A DNA stretch of 64,000 nt from Paraphaeosphaeria minitans (taxonomy: Eukaryota > Ascomycota > Dothideomycetes > Pleosporales > Didymosphaeriaceae), in assembly GCA_015832175.1 (NCBI GenBank), contig WJXW01000012.1:826001-890000 (forward strand), given 5' to 3'. Below the pieces are notes generated by a model. That model was not told the origin of the DNA and did not search any database. It saw only the letters and a list, made by a program, of their open reading frames with translations. Positions within the stretch are counted from its first letter, which is position 1. Each line of letters starts with the position of its first letter. A program made the position numbers and the translations under genes. This document shows, in pieces, positions 44,844 through 57,513 of this stretch.

Positions 44844-46821
44844 ATGACTGTTTGCCATTTTTACCAGAAAGGCCATTGCAAGTTCGGAGGTAATCACTAC
44901 CTACACGTGCGACTTCGCCAACACAACGCTCACATGTCAAAGACAGATGCAAAAACGAGCACCCAGGGAGCCAGCGTGATGGCGGGAATGCTTTCGGTGG
45001 TGGAAATAGGAGCGGCTTCAATGCATTCGGTGGTGGTGATCGCTACCGACCCTCAGGCGGAGGCGGAGGCGGAGGCGGAACATTTGGAGGTATGTCCATT
45101 ACTATTCGCGACGAGCGCGTTGTTTTCCTGCGAAATAAGAGTCCAGCGGCGAGTCTGAGACGTACCTTTTGCTTGTCCAACCTATGCTCATGCCATCCTA
45201 GGAAACCGTACAGGCACTCCGCGCTACAACCTATCAAAGGATGACATCAAGACCGACCTCACGGACCAGCGCCCAGTCTACCCTTTCTCATGCTATGGTG
45301 CAGGACGCGATGCCCCGCGCCAGCTCATAGAAGGTCCCATGGAGATCAGCCCTGAAGAACTACGCACTCACTACTACTCACAACGCGCGTCGGGAAATGA
45401 GGCTGCAGGTGTATGCATTTCCCGTAACCTAGCCCGTAAACCAGCTAACAATTTACCAGCAACAACAAGAGGCTCAACTTCAGGCTAAAGCTGAAGAGCA
45501 AGTGAAGTCCATCTTGGGCGATTTGGACGGTGCGATCAAGTACATTGAAGATGGCGCAGATGTCCACCCCAACAGGTTAGACATAGCACAGGGCAAGGTT
45601 GCTCCGTCCAGCTCTGCAGCTGCACCAGCACCGTCGAATGCGAATCCTTTCTCGGGTGCGGCGACAGCAAATCCTTTCGGTGGCAGCCAAGCACCGAGCG
45701 CTGCTCCGGCAAACCCTTTTGGCGGCGGTGCTCAGTCACAGACTTCCACCTTCGGAAAGCCTGCCAATCCGTTTGGTCAGCCCTCTGCGTTGGGTCAAGG
45801 TAATTCAGCATTTGGTCAATCATCGGCCTTGGGTGCAGGCAGTGGCTTTGGTAAACCATCAATGCCCGGAGCATTCGGTCAAACGTCTGCTTTAGGTGGA
45901 GCTTCTGCCTTTGGCAAGCCGTCTGCATTTGGCCAGCCATCGGCATTTGGCCAGCCTTCAGCACCGGGAACCACAACTGCCTTTGGACAGTCATCTGTGT
46001 CAGGATCAACGCCTGCTTTCGGGCAGACATCGACGCCAGCAGTGCCCTCGGCTTTCGGACAGGCTTCTCAGCCGGGCCAACCCTCTGCATTTGGTCAACC
46101 TTCTCAACCCAGCCAAACTTCTGCGTTCGGCCAACCTTCTCAACCAAGTCAGACTTCGGCATTTGGCCAACCTTCAGCACCCAGCCAGGCTTCGGCATTT
46201 GGTCAGCCTTCAGCACCCGGCCAGACATCTGCGTTTGGAAAACCGGCATTTGGGCAATCCGGTTTCGGTCAGGCCTCACAACCAGGCGCTGCAGCAAATC
46301 CATTCAACCAGGCAGCGCAGACCGGCCAGGCACAACCAGCTAAAAACCCATTTGGTGGAACTCAAACGCAGACCACTCCAGCACCTGCAAACCCATTTGG
46401 CGGTGCATCTGCGCCGCAAACCTCGGCATTTGGACAGCCAGGTGGATTGGCGAAACCCTCGCCATTCGCTACTGCTGCTGCTGCACAGAGCACGACCACA
46501 GCGCCGAAGCCCAACCCCTTCGCCGCCGCAGCGCAGAATACGACACCTGCAGCCCCAGCTTTCGGAACTCCAAGTCAACCCGCCAACCCATTCGCTCAAG
46601 CTGCATCGCAGCAAGCACCTGCACAAGCCACATTAGGTGGACAGGCAGCTGCGGCTCCTAACGCCGATCCGTACAAGGAGGGCAGGCCGGAGGACTACGA
46701 GGGCGGGCAGGGTCAGAGGCTACTGCAGATATACCAACGCGTTGCACAAACCGGCGTCTTCGACCCCAACGAAGACATCCCGCTCGTCCCTCCGAAGTCT
46801 GAGTGGGTTGTGGCTGTTTAG
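44844..46821 (+). CDS. NUP42: CCCH-zinc-finger FG nucleoporin (Nup42/NUPL2-like)
   Basis: Probable cytoplasmic-face nucleoporin that docks mRNA export factors. Four exons: 44844-44889, 44943-45089, 45202-45410 and 45460-46821; 587 aa. Splicing of exons 1 and 2 creates a complete CCCH finger, CHFYQKGHCKFGDRCKNEH (C-x7-C-x5-C-x3-H). A Gly-rich stretch follows, then a conserved middle with DLTDQRPVYPFSCYGAGRDAP and a coiled segment EAQLQAKAEEQVKSILGDLDG. Next are about 300 residues of FG repeats, mostly SAFGQPS and NPFG types. The C-terminal domain reads DPYKEGRPEDYEGGQGQRLL and IPLVPPKSEWVVAV. The gene symbol is by analogy with the yeast protein. Confidence 0.87.
45730..46560. repeat. FG-repeat-coding tandem array in the nucleoporin
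   Basis: Repeats of about 24-36 bp encoding SAFGQPS(A/Q)P and related units, most regular at 46060-46240. Variation between copies is mainly synonymous. Confidence 0.85.
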
Positions 46822-48226
46822 TGCTTCAATGGACATGTAAGATGGTGTTGCTGGGCGGCGCTTCTGGAGTTAGTTAGCAGCGTCAAGGTTCCGTGGGTTT
46901 TGGAGGGGTGTCAGTTTTGTAGGACATGCCCCATCACATAGTTCTTCGGCGGCATATAGCAACCTGGACAAGTAACTTGATAACATTTGCACCTCTCTTA
47001 GTATCGTTCAGCGCTGTTTAGGTATGGCTTGACTCCCTACGAACACTTGGCGCATTCGTATGTGGCATAGGCCAAACTGCCACTGTCTTAGCAGCTCACT
47101 CCGATCTGTCATGCAAGCAGCACACAATGTTTACAATGACGGACAGTAAAAGCTGAACTTTATGCATAGAAGTTTCATTGTCAAAACTCACGCTAGATTA
47201 TTAGATTATACTTTTGAAGACGTATAATACAGTGGGGTACAACACAACGAGGTGCGCTCTAAACCGTCCTTTTTTTTTTTTGTATCGGTCACTGTGATTG
47301 GAGAATGTGATGCGATTCTACCTTTATCTCCAAAGCGCCGACAGGTTTTCAGAAGCTATTCTCCAGAAATCTCAAAAAGCTACAGGATGTAGAGCTCTGT
47401 CCTGGCTACACCATTGGAAACACTTGGTCCAGGCTCCAAGTAAACAAGACCCTACGGGCCTACGGGATGATATTCAGGCCTACGTTTATGTTCATCGACA
47501 TCACTTATGCATCTGATCTTCCTGCTCGCTGCGCGCTGATCAGCTACCATGATGAGCGATTGATATCGCTCTTCGCCTCGAAGAGCCTGGAACGCATGTG
47601 CGCAGTTCCACCACTTGACTCAATGCACCTGCAGTCTCTATCTGAGACAACGATTTGTCGGATCAGTTGCCGCTCAGCGCGAACCGAGCACCTACTTCCG
47701 CAACGGGTAGATTCCATCGCCAGTTCTCCAATTCTCAGAGTTGGTTCGTTACAGAGTTTGGCACGAGAGGTCCATGACTGGCGTTCATTTGGTACAGCGC
47801 GCGCTACGGCAGCTACCGATATATCAATGTCAGCGCAAACATCATCTTCGGCATCGAGGCATCCGAAGTCGGGTTGGACGTCGCACCATCTCTGTAGTAA
47901 GAAGCCACAGCACTGCTGATCGTGGCGACCATGCGCAGATGCCTTGTTACAGCTTCCGCCGGAGTGGCTGCCGAACAGCTTGAGGGGTTCGCTTGTCGGT
48001 CGATTTGTGCCTAAATTGCGCTTAGGCTGAGCGGGAGAACGACGACTAAACTTTAAACTACTTCTACTGCTCTGGCCTAGGAACAAGCAAAACACTGGAC
48101 CATGGACGGACTTTCCATGGCAGTGGGTATATGTGAAGGCGATGGATACGCCTGCGAGCAAGTCCGCATAGCATTCTTTATGAACGATTCTTACGCTTTC
48201 ATGGTTGCGATTTCGCGCAGGTCAAG
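46822..48226. other. Intergenic region, 1.4 kb
   Basis: Downstream of the nucleoporin and upstream of the SAT4-type gene. Contains a T12 run at 47270-47281. A 205-codon minus-strand frame (47544-48161) has no ATG at its start and no domain. No gene called. Confidence 0.5.
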
Positions 48227-49568
48227 ATGGGCGAGCCCGCGATGAACGAGTTTTCGTCAATCATCCTCGAGATGATGAAGAACCCGCCCGATGCGGACGA
48301 ATCAATACCCGTGGTTAATCGCTTCAGCACCGCGATTGCGGTCACGTTGCCATTCCTTGTGCGTTTGCTTGAGCTGCGAGTACCCCCGGGGAGATGCTTA
48401 CCACATGAACGCAGGTTCTCAGCGTCGTAGCCGTAGGCCTTCGGCTCTACACTCGACTGCACCTTGTTCGTGAGCCAGGCTGGGACGACGTTTTCGTTGC
48501 AATAGCCGTACTACTGAACATCGTCGGCCAGACGACGTTTCTAGGAGGTGTGCTTTGATCACTTAAGATCTAAGTTTTGTCAAGTCAGTGCTAAGGTCTG
48601 CTAGGAGTAAAAGCTGGAATCGGCCAGCATCTCATATACATCCTCGGGACGCTGCCGACTGCAATGAAGTGGTTCTACGTCGCCAATGCGGCATACACTT
48701 CGACGACTGTGTGCATCAAGCTTTCGTTACTGCTCCAATACCTACGGCTATTCCGCGAAGGCTATCGCCGCACAGCCACTCTCATCTTCCTTGCTATCGT
48801 CACACTCTGGGGCGGCACGTTCTCCTTCATGGCGTGGTTTCCTTGCTTTCCGGTATCCGGGTTCTGGAACAAAACGATGGTACCTCCGGCAACTTGTTAT
48901 GCCTTTGGCTACCGAACCCTGGACGGAGGAACGAACACGCTGTTCGCTTTCGCCGGCTCAAACATGTCGCTCGATATTCTGATCTTCCTCATACCGCTCA
49001 CGGAGTATTTCCAACCCAGCCTGAAGCGGAAGCAGGTGCTGGCAATGACGGGACTATTCGGTGTAGGGCTGATGTGAGTATCGAGATCCACTTCGCCCCG
49101 TCTTGCGGAAGCCGGCTGACGTATCGAAGCGCCATTCTGATGGCCGTTCTCCGCCTCTGGAGCGGTCTCAAATACAACCACCGCGGCATCATCATGTACG
49201 ACTACACCTTCTGGCTGCCCGAAGTCCAGGTTTTCTCTTGCCTCGAGATCGACTTCGCGATCATGTGCGCCTCGATGCCTATATTCTGGCCTAGTGTCAT
49301 GGCTGCATGGAACCAGATCTACGTTACGAAAGAGGTCATTGTGACTGTCAGTGTCGAGCGCCGCTACGATAGCAATAAAGATGATCTAGAGATGGCGATG
49401 GCGTCGTCGGTGAGGAGCAATGAGAGCACCGAGGATATGGTGACAGGCCACAGTACGGAAGGGCGGCCCTTCTTCATAGAAGACCTAACGGCGCTGAGGA
49501 TAGTGCAGATTAAATCGCCAGAAGAGACACTGCGTATGTCCTGGGGCGGCACAGCTTTGAAGAAGTAG
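48227..49568 (+). CDS. Rhodopsin-domain (SAT4 family) integral membrane protein
   Basis: Seven-helix fungal membrane protein of the SAT4/Rhodopsin domain family, common in Pezizomycotina and often near secondary-metabolism or infection genes. Exons 48227-48358, 48415-48547, 48605-49073 and 49130-49568; 390 aa. Conserved elements: VGLRLYTRLHLVREPGWDDVF (the RxYxR...GxDD motif), a segment matching YVANAAYTSTTVCIKLSLLL, YLRLF, the long extracellular loop with Cys (WFPCFPVSGFWN, ATCYAFG), NMSLDILIFLIPL and YNHRGIIMYDYTFWLPEVQV. The C-terminal tail is Ser/Glu/Asp-rich. Transcribed towards the glucuronan lyase gene (convergent). Confidence 0.88.
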
Positions 49569-49681
49569 GTAGGACTGCTGCCTTTTAGAATCGATATTTA
49601 CGACTGAAGACAAACGTGTACGCTGCCTGTTTTCCCTAACCAAGCCATGCAACGGTCCCCTACCTACCATGCCGAGATGGC

Positions 49682-50598
49682 CTAAAACCCAGCAGCCCGG
49701 GCAACATCCGCCTTGCTCTCACCAATCTGCACATCGTACACAAAAGTGTCCATCTCAATCTCCTCCCCCCGGTAAGCGCCAAACTTCGGATCCGCCCGCC
49801 CCGGGAACGTGTTCGCGGTCAAGCGCTTCACGGCCCCCTCGCCGAGGCCTTGCTGCTTGCCATCGACGTAAAGCTCCACCCAGCCCGGCGCGCCGGTGTT
49901 GATCGCAATGCCAATCTTGTATCGCCGGTTGGGGATGATATTCTTTTGCCACTGCCCCACGCGCTTGTCGGTTCCTGACGCCTGGTACTGGAACTGCAGG
50001 TGCTTGGAGTCGATGAATTCCAGAGCGAGCGGGATGTTGGCGCCGTTGTCGTTTGCGTTGTTGGCGACGAATTCCTTGCTGTGGGGGGAGGCCGTCAGCA
50101 TGGGACAGAGATGCTAGGGTGATTACAAGCTCGCGTAGGTACTGACTCGCTGCTTGTGGGGCGACACAGTGTTCTTCGGATCCCGAGTTGTAGGTAGTAC
50201 TGCATTGCTCCTCGGGGTAACACAATGTACAGGCAGTGCATTGAGGGAGTAGCGACTTACAACTGCCAAATCATCAAGCTCTTCTGAATCTTCGGGACAG
50301 CAAAATCATACCCTATCCAGTACGTCTTATCCGCCTGGGTCTTCTTGTTCAAAGCATGGTACTCGGCCCTGATATTCCCCTTGTCACGATGGAAGTGAGC
50401 CGCCGCGGTGCCGTTCGCATCTTTCTCGGCTTTGATGTAAAGGTCGGCAGCGTTGTCGCTCCTCTTGTCGTCACGAGCGGCTTCCAGGTTTCGTAGACCA
50501 AGGACACTGGGATCGTCGCCACGAGCGGCGTTGAAGTCGACAAGCAGAGCGCCGAGGGCGGTTGGGACAATCACTAATGCTTGAAGGAAGAGCTTCAT
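49682..50598 (-). CDS. Secreted glucuronan lyase, polysaccharide lyase family 20
   Basis: Cleaves beta-1,4-glucuronan by beta-elimination; secreted. Exons 50598-50261 and 50078-49682, 244 aa with a 182-bp intron. The signal peptide is MKLFLQALVIVPTALGALL. The jelly-roll fold region contains NIRAEYHALNKKTQADKTYW, IQKSLMIWQF, NGANIPLALEFID, WVELYVDGKQQGL and MDTFVYDVQIGESKADV, the typical order for PL20 and related concanavalin-like lyases. The splice restores IWQFKEF, where the unspliced frame hits a stop. Convergent with the SAT4-type gene, 113 bp between stops. Confidence 0.85.
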
Positions 50599-51582
50599 GA
50601 TGCCTGGAATAGGGTTGGAGCTCAGGAGGTCTTGTGTTTTCAGATTCTGGCGGTAGTAAGTTTGAATGTGGCAAGACGGTGCGTAGCTTTATATCAGGAT
50701 AACATTCTATTAATGGTTACTCATGCTCACAGGCCACTGCTCAGTCATCGGTACTAGAAGGGTCCGAGTCCTAGTCCGGACTTCTACCTTTTTAAGGCGC
50801 CCAGTCTCGCAGAACCTCGCTCTACAGTGGCCGACAATAAAACCTTTCACTTCCTGTAGCTATGAGAACTCGAAGTGAACTATCATTTCATCATTTGCAG
50901 TGGCATCAAAGTACAAGTTAACATAGGACTACCTAAAGTGCGTTATTACTCAACTTCCGAGGTATAGCTCTCCGCAGAGCTGGAGTCGAATACGGAGAAG
51001 CAGGACCCATTTATATAGCACGTTGTAGGTATTTGATTGGTCGCTCCTAGCTTTGGGGGCGAACCTCTTCACCGGTTTTGTATGCCTCCCTCGACCTGCC
51101 TTTCCAATTTCACAGTGACTGATACAAAACGTTGCAATCTTGTCGCACCTCATCCCGTAGCCACTTGGTCTACAATACGTCTCTAAGTTTGCAACCTAGC
51201 AATTCATGCTCAATGTACATCCGCAAGGTCGGGCTGGCTACATGACACCCACTCTATTGTCGTCCATCGTGCCAGTTTAACTCAGCCTGCACTCAAACCA
51301 GCCACAATTTTGCCCGCTCTAACTTAGCAGAATTTCATAATAATGCTATCGCTCTCTTTCCGCGCATCATCTTGAAGCTGCGTGACAAGCCATCAAAGCA
51401 ACCATATCAGCCCCCAGCCAAGCAGGCCAACACCAGAAGCACCATCCCAAACCCGGAACCCAGCCGATGCCCCCTCTTTTCCCACGCCTCAAGACGCCCA
51501 AGCGCCAGACCCATATGATAGCAACAATAGTGACACGGCCGCCTCAAAGAAATAAGCATGATATCTATACAGACCAACACCC
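50599..51582. other. Intergenic region, about 1 kb
   Basis: Promoter of the glucuronan lyase and 3' flank of the mannosidase. Nothing coding was recognised. Confidence 0.5.
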
Positions 51583-54544
51583 TTACATCGGCCTCCTGAA
51601 TGGGTGCGCCTCCGTATTGAGCACCCACTCATCCAAGCTCACCACCCCCGGCTCGCTAAACAGCAAATAAAAATACTTTAGCGTCTCCGCAAGCCAGAAG
51701 CTCTCCATCGAGTCGTTGAGGTTCGGGCTCGTCCTGGTGACATCGTCGATGGCCGAGTTGCCGTACGCCGTCTTAGTGTGCTTGTCGATGGCTTCAAACA
51801 TGTGCCAACCGACGGCCTGCCAGGACGGGTCGCCGGTGATGCGGTACATGTACCAGACTGATTCGATGGCTTCGGGGCTGCGTAGTGTCAGGGAAACACA
51901 GCTGAGGAGAGGGGAGACGATACTCACCGGAGGATGTACTCCCGGGCTTTGATCCTAGTGACGCCGAGCGGGAGGCGCTCTTCCTCGAGGCGGGTGTTCA
52001 CGTAGTCTTCGTGACTGAGGGGTACGAACGGCGAGTAGATGGAGGGGAAAGTGGGCTTGACCCTGCTAGGGATGGGCTCTTCTGCATCTTCGACCTCGAG
52101 TTGGACTTTGGTGGGAGAATCTGCATCCTCGGCATCGTCTGCGGATCCGCCGCCGACGTTTGGGCCCCAGTTTTGCGCTCCTGGTGCATCGTATTCGAGA
52201 TCTGTCAACTGTCGCTTGTCCAGCACGCTGCCAAAAGCCACCGTTGGCTCTGCCGCGGAGATCGCGATGCCAGTCCTCACAGGGACAGGTGTTGGTGTAG
52301 GAGATTCCATATACGCCTGCATCGCCGACTCGTACCACAGGCTCGCACTCTTGACCCTAATCTCATAGTCGATCATAGCCTCCTCGTATTGCCTCGCTCT
52401 GTTCTCGTGGGCGGGGTCCAAATTCTCATAGTAGAGCGTCTGGTTCCACGGGCAAACTTTCCGACTCTCGCAAGCCATACCCTCGAATGCTTCCGGCATA
52501 ATACCCGTTGCGGTCATATTGTAGGACCACACACAGCCCTTTGTCAGCTTGGCAGCGATCTCGAGGTCCTTCGGCCTGTCAAAGATCTTGGCGCTCATAC
52601 CAAACATGCCGCCCGCGAAGCAGGTCAAATGTGCGTATTCTGGCTCGAGTTCGGTAGCGGGCGTCTCGCCTGGCTCTGCTCCTGAAACATACCGCTTCCC
52701 AGAGAAGAGAATATTGTCCTCATTAGGCAGCATGGGCCGGAATATGAGATGCTTTTTCATGACTTCTGCGGATACTTCGTACATAGTACGGTACTTTTCG
52801 ACTTGACCGCCCAGGAGAAGATATTGTTTCGGCAGGTATTCGTAGGTAGAGTCCGACATCCCGCCGAGCGTGAACTCTTCTCTTCCTCCATTAGATGACG
52901 GGCCAAAGCCGGGGTTGTCGCAGGTGGGTTTGAATGGGGACGTTAAAGCTTCAAGGTCAGACGGGAATCCTGCAGCGGCAAGCTGACGTTTTTGCGGAGC
53001 AGCCTTGGTGTCACCAGGCCAGACGAACGCCTCCTCGGGCGGGGGCTTCCACGATGGATTCGGACCATTGGGAACGATCTCAAGAGGCGGAGGTTGCTCC
53101 AATGGAATATATTTCTTGCCATTAGGCGAGAGCTCCTCGCCAGCAGTAGTTTCTGAGCCATCCCGAGCCGGCATGACCAACGGCTGGCTTGGGTCAGCCT
53201 TTAGATACGCGCCGTTCTTGAGCGCTTCTTCCCATCCCGGGTCTCCTTCAGTTATAGGCTGTTGAGGAGGCTTATTGGGAACGTTGTTGTGATTATGCGG
53301 AAGGCACCCCGACGCATCGAAGTACGTCGGCCACATACCAGGGAGCCTCGTGTGGTTCTGGTATCCTTCCAAATTGTCTGTGATACGAGCAATTGCATCA
53401 TAAAATCGATCCTCGCCGGTGAGTTGTGCCAGATAAGTGAACTCCATAGCTAATGAGCCAATCTCAGCAAGAACGACACGGTTGCTCGCAAGGGGAGAGC
53501 CGGAAGATAGGTCACTGCGTTTCGTCAACTTTGCAGGTTGCCAGGGCGGATGCGTACTCACGGTTGCCAGTAATAGTACGTCTGAGGCATCCTATTCGGT
53601 GTGTCAAAGGCGGCCATCAGGATCTCGGCCAGCTCCTTGGCTTTGGTGAGTAAGATCTCGTGCTTCTTGCCAGCCATGTCGTAAGCTGCAAGGAAACCTC
53701 CGAGGTAGCGAATGGTGGTCTCGAATAGAGGAATATCGACACGAGAGGTGGTAGTGAAATCGATCTTCTCTACGGCCTTTACGGCCTCCTCAAATTCGTC
53801 CTTCAGCCCCATTATCCACAGCGTATCGAGAGCATCTACGAGCGTCGCACCCCAGCCCGCAAAGGGATCTTTCTTCGATCCGGTCACAGGCATAACCTCG
53901 TCATGCAGCCATGCAAACTCCTTGTACCCAGACCATGAGCGCTTGAACACATCCTTGATCGTCCCCAGCTTTGCCTCGCGGTCGACCTTCTCCGCATTTG
54001 TCTCTTTCTTGAAATCAGCCTGTATCTTGGGTATAGGCTTAGGCTTCGCGGTGGGCAGCGCGATGAGCGACTCTGTCGGCACAGGATATTGTTCCTTGGT
54101 CTTGATCCAATGTATAGGTTCCACGCTGGAAATGAGTAGTTCGCCCAGCACAGCCTGTACCACATCTTCATCCGCACGCGGTGTGGGTGTCGCTTCTACA
54201 TGTGCGCCATGCCCGACTCCTACTTCTACAAGTATTGAATCCTTGCCAGGCGCGGTCGTGGATGTCTTCCTAACAGGTCGAGCTACCGAAGCGATTGGCG
54301 GCGGGGTCTCTTTAACTTGAGGTTTCTTTGCAGCCGGTATCTCCACCTTGAATTGCTTCGTCTCTGTCGCAACCTGAGGTTGGGGCTCCCACCTCACTTG
54401 AGGGTCTGCATTCTCGCGGTGGCCCTGTGCAAAGCTCGCGGCTTGATCCCTCCACGATGGATTCGAGCCCCCGAATTTATATAGCGCGAGGACGGCGATG
54501 ACGGCGAAAGCGAGGAAGACACGGTATCTACGGAGACGGAACAT
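51583..54544 (-). CDS. Class I alpha-1,2-mannosidase, GH47, type II membrane protein
   Basis: Trims mannose from N-glycans in the ER or Golgi, or marks glycoproteins for degradation. Exons 54544-53562, 53514-51928 and 51877-51583; 954 aa with 47- and 50-bp introns. A single N-terminal anchor ([17 protein letters not shown]) is followed by a long stem. The catalytic region shows [75 protein letters not shown], and ends with [11 protein letters not shown] and NTEAHP (the Ca2+-binding region). It is much longer than the usual 500-650 aa because of inserts rich in Pro/Glu/Ala. It resembles the large fungal GH47 group; the exact substrate is inferred only. Confidence 0.9.
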
Positions 54545-55189
54545 GGTGGGCGCCTGGTTCGGTCGGCTGAGTCGCGTGGGCTACGTGAAAGACAGTCGCC
54601 GAGGGAGTGAGCGGTCCGCGAAAGAAGGAGCTACGTCGTGGCCGCCATGGGGGAAGTGCGCAAAGGAGGAGGGAAGGAAGGAAGGAAGGAAAGAAGGAAT
54701 CACGAGGCATCTGCGGAGGCAGCAATTATTAACAGGAGAAATCGCTACATGGTTGCAGGTGAACACCTTCGGCGGGCTTGGCTCGGGATCTTGAATGCCA
54801 CATGCAGTCTAGCAAATACTTGGTACTCGGTTCAAACCAACCCCTTGTCGCACGTCCACCCCTTACTCACTATCCAACAGATAGGAACGCAGGACGGAAT
54901 GATAGACAGCGCTTCACACTGCTCTTCGAGTCTTGCCGTCTAAGTTGTGAAACTGTGTCAGTATTCGCAAACGATCTCGCGGTCATCATGCATGCCAGTC
55001 TAGGGTCTTGCCAAAAGGGGACTGATCCACATGAGCTTAAATTTTGTGGGGAAATACCCATGCCTATATCTATATTAATCACGAGGCCAACTTCACAAGC
55101 GAACTCCCGCATCTGGTCGCAGTTTTCATTTGTACAGTTCCTGTCGTTGTGCGGATCTTTGATACACAAGTACAGACTTCGTAACTTCA
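54545..55189. other. Spacer with GGAA repeat
   Basis: 645 bp between the mannosidase start and the CCT6 stop. A GGAA tetranucleotide run lies at about 54668-54696. No gene recognised. Confidence 0.6.
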
Positions 55190-57215
55190 TTAGTTCTCTT
55201 CTACTGGTCCCTGTTGCCGTCCCTACATTGCGCAGTAAGCAGATGATATTTGATGGACAATGAACGAAGCTTACCATTTGTCGTGCTTTTAGCATCTCGT
55301 CGCACAACAGCAAGTTGGATGCAATGCCGGTACTTGAAGCGATGGCATTGCGCAGAACTCGGAACGAATCATAGACTCCCTCTTGCATGGGATCCATGGC
55401 CTCTCCAGTAGCCAGATTCAGGCCGACAACATTGCCCTCGGCGTGTTCATCCTGCAACGCAGCCACTACGACCCGGTTAGCATGCGCTTGAATATCAGTA
55501 TGGGATTGCAATCATACGTGAATCTTGGATATCGTGACCCGAGTTTGCTGCGAGGGTCTTGGGGATGACGAGCAACGCGTCGGCAAATGCAGCGACACCC
55601 CACTTCGCCTTGCCCTTTACTGTCTTCCGGAAGCTCTCGCTCAATAGACGCGATGCGCAGGCGACGTGGAAGGCTCCTCCTCCCGCAACTACACTCTTGT
55701 CCACGATCATGTTGTACACACTTCGCAGTCCATCGCGAACTGCGTCCTTGATCTGGGTGATGGTGTGCGAGTTTGGTCCTTTAATCAAAAGTGTGACCGA
55801 CTTGGGCTCCTTCACATCCTCGATGAATGTGTACTTTTCCTCGCCGAGTTGGTGCTCGTAAACAGAACCTGCCCAGCCTAGCACATCGGGAGTGAGGTCA
55901 TCGACGCTGTTCTGGGAGGTACCTCCACAGACAAGCTGCAGACGCTCCATGTTCCTCCTCTTGGCTCTCCGGAGCGCGAAAATGCCGTTCTTGACCAGCA
56001 CGTCCAAACTCAGCGGGTCGATACCCTTCTGATTTATTATTACGAAGCCCTTCTTGGGGTCGTTGCCGCAGACTTCCTTCTTTAGTTCGACAATCTTCCT
56101 GAGCTTCTCATCCACGAACCGCCGTTCACTCTCGACGAGCTTCTCCCTCTGCTCTGCGCTGGAGTAGTAGAATCCGGAGTTGATCTCTGACTTCTCATAC
56201 TCTAGACTGACGTTGAGTGTAAGAATGTAGGCATCCTCAACACGCTTCGGCATATCGGGATGCCTTGCGCCGTGATCCAGCGCCAGACCGCGGATGAGCT
56301 GTGTGTCTGCGGCGGTGCGGTGCTGCATCGTCATGATTTCGACCATGTGCAGATCTGGTTTTGCGGGAGCTTGGTAGATGGCAAGGACGGCATCGACGAT
56401 ATCCGGAGTCAGTTGCTCGGCGAGAGTGCTGTTCAGCTTTGTGGCTAACGATGTCCGGGCAACGGAGAGAAGGAGCTCCCGATCGACCTCCTTGTTGAGC
56501 TTGAACTCATCCAAGAACTGACGATGGTCAGCATCCAGCCAAGCCATTCGCGGTTGTCCAGCATACCTTGAGTGATTCAGTCTTCGCGATCTCGTATCCA
56601 TCGGTGATGACTCTTGGGTGAAGGCCCTCTGCGATATAGCGATCCGCCTGCTTCAACAACTCGCCGACCAACAGCACGACAGAGGTAGTTCCGTCGCCGG
56701 TGATTTCGTCTTGTGCGGTTGCCGCTCGCGCGATCATGACGGCTGTCGGGTTTTGGATTTGCTGTCTTTGTATTAGCTGCCTGACCTGACAAGTCGTTGC
56801 GGTGTGTTTCGACGCACCATTTCTTTGAGCAACACACTGCCATCTTTAGTGAGCTTGATCTGCCAGCTAGTTAGGAATGCGCACGATTGTCTGTAGCGCC
56901 ATGACATACACCACCTGCACCATCGACAAGCCTATACGACGTTAGTATGCGATTGTTTACGTTCGGTGGGGCAAGCTCACATCTTGAGGGTACCGCGGGG
57001 GCCGAGGTTGGAAGCCAACACCTGTTCTACAGTCAGAGTAGTCATACAACTAGCAAGCAACCAGTGCATACCTTCTGCAGGCCCTCACCGGCCGAGATGT
57101 TAACTTGGAGAGCTTCCCCGCGCCGCTACATGAAGTTAGCTAGGTCGCAAAGTTCAAAACAAGTGCGACTCACCCTTGACTCGGCCTTCGGATTCAGCAG
57201 TTGTGCAGCCGACAT
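55190..57215 (-). CDS. CCT6: Chaperonin-containing TCP-1 subunit zeta
   Basis: Subunit of the cytosolic TRiC/CCT chaperonin that folds actin, tubulin and other substrates. Nine exons: 57215-57174, 57125-57072, 57021-56981, 56931-56910 (22 nt), 56859-56818 (42 nt), 56761-56567, 56517-55518, 55486-55275 and 55222-55190 (33 nt), total 547 codons. Start [20 protein letters not shown]. Motifs: [50 protein letters not shown] (GDGTT ATP loop), [14 protein letters not shown] (GGG), [16 protein letters not shown], and end [11 protein letters not shown]. The junction before HANRVVV is the least certain. Divergent from NOP58. Confidence 0.94.
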
Positions 57216-57513
57216 GGTTGCGGCGATTCTTTCCGGAGGTTTGAAAGGAACGTGAAGGCGTGGCGTTTCTTGCTGTTGCGGATGCCTGGTCGACCCTCGC
57301 GTACGTCGCGTAGTTTGAAAGTTCTTCGGCGCCAAGTTGTTCCGGAAAGAGAAAAAAGTTTGGCCCTAGCTCTCAACCTCGAGCTACCCACTGCGAAGAA
57401 AAACGTCCGACCGCGCGCACCTCTCGACGTTCGTTTGCGCACCCGGCAGCAGCTACAAATACGCCCCCAATCAATCGCGCACTCTACAGGAGCTGCGACA
57501 AGCCCCCGCAACC
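57216..57513. promoter_or_regulatory. Bidirectional promoter, CCT6 / NOP58
   Basis: 298 bp between divergent start codons of two growth-related genes. No clear TATA box; no further motif claimed. Confidence 0.5.

Noticed and set aside
45536..46303. 255-codon minus-strand frame opposite the FG repeats
   Set aside because: Antisense shadow of the nucleoporin repeats; Gln/Met/Val periodicity derives from the FG codons.
47544..48161. 205-codon minus-strand frame, and overlapping plus-strand pieces with a protein-like look (WFVTEFGTRG, YRYINVSANIIFGIEASEVG)
   Set aside because: The minus frame opens with TTG and has no domain. The plus-strand pieces are broken by stops and could not be joined by plausible introns. 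Possibly an old relic, but not supportable.
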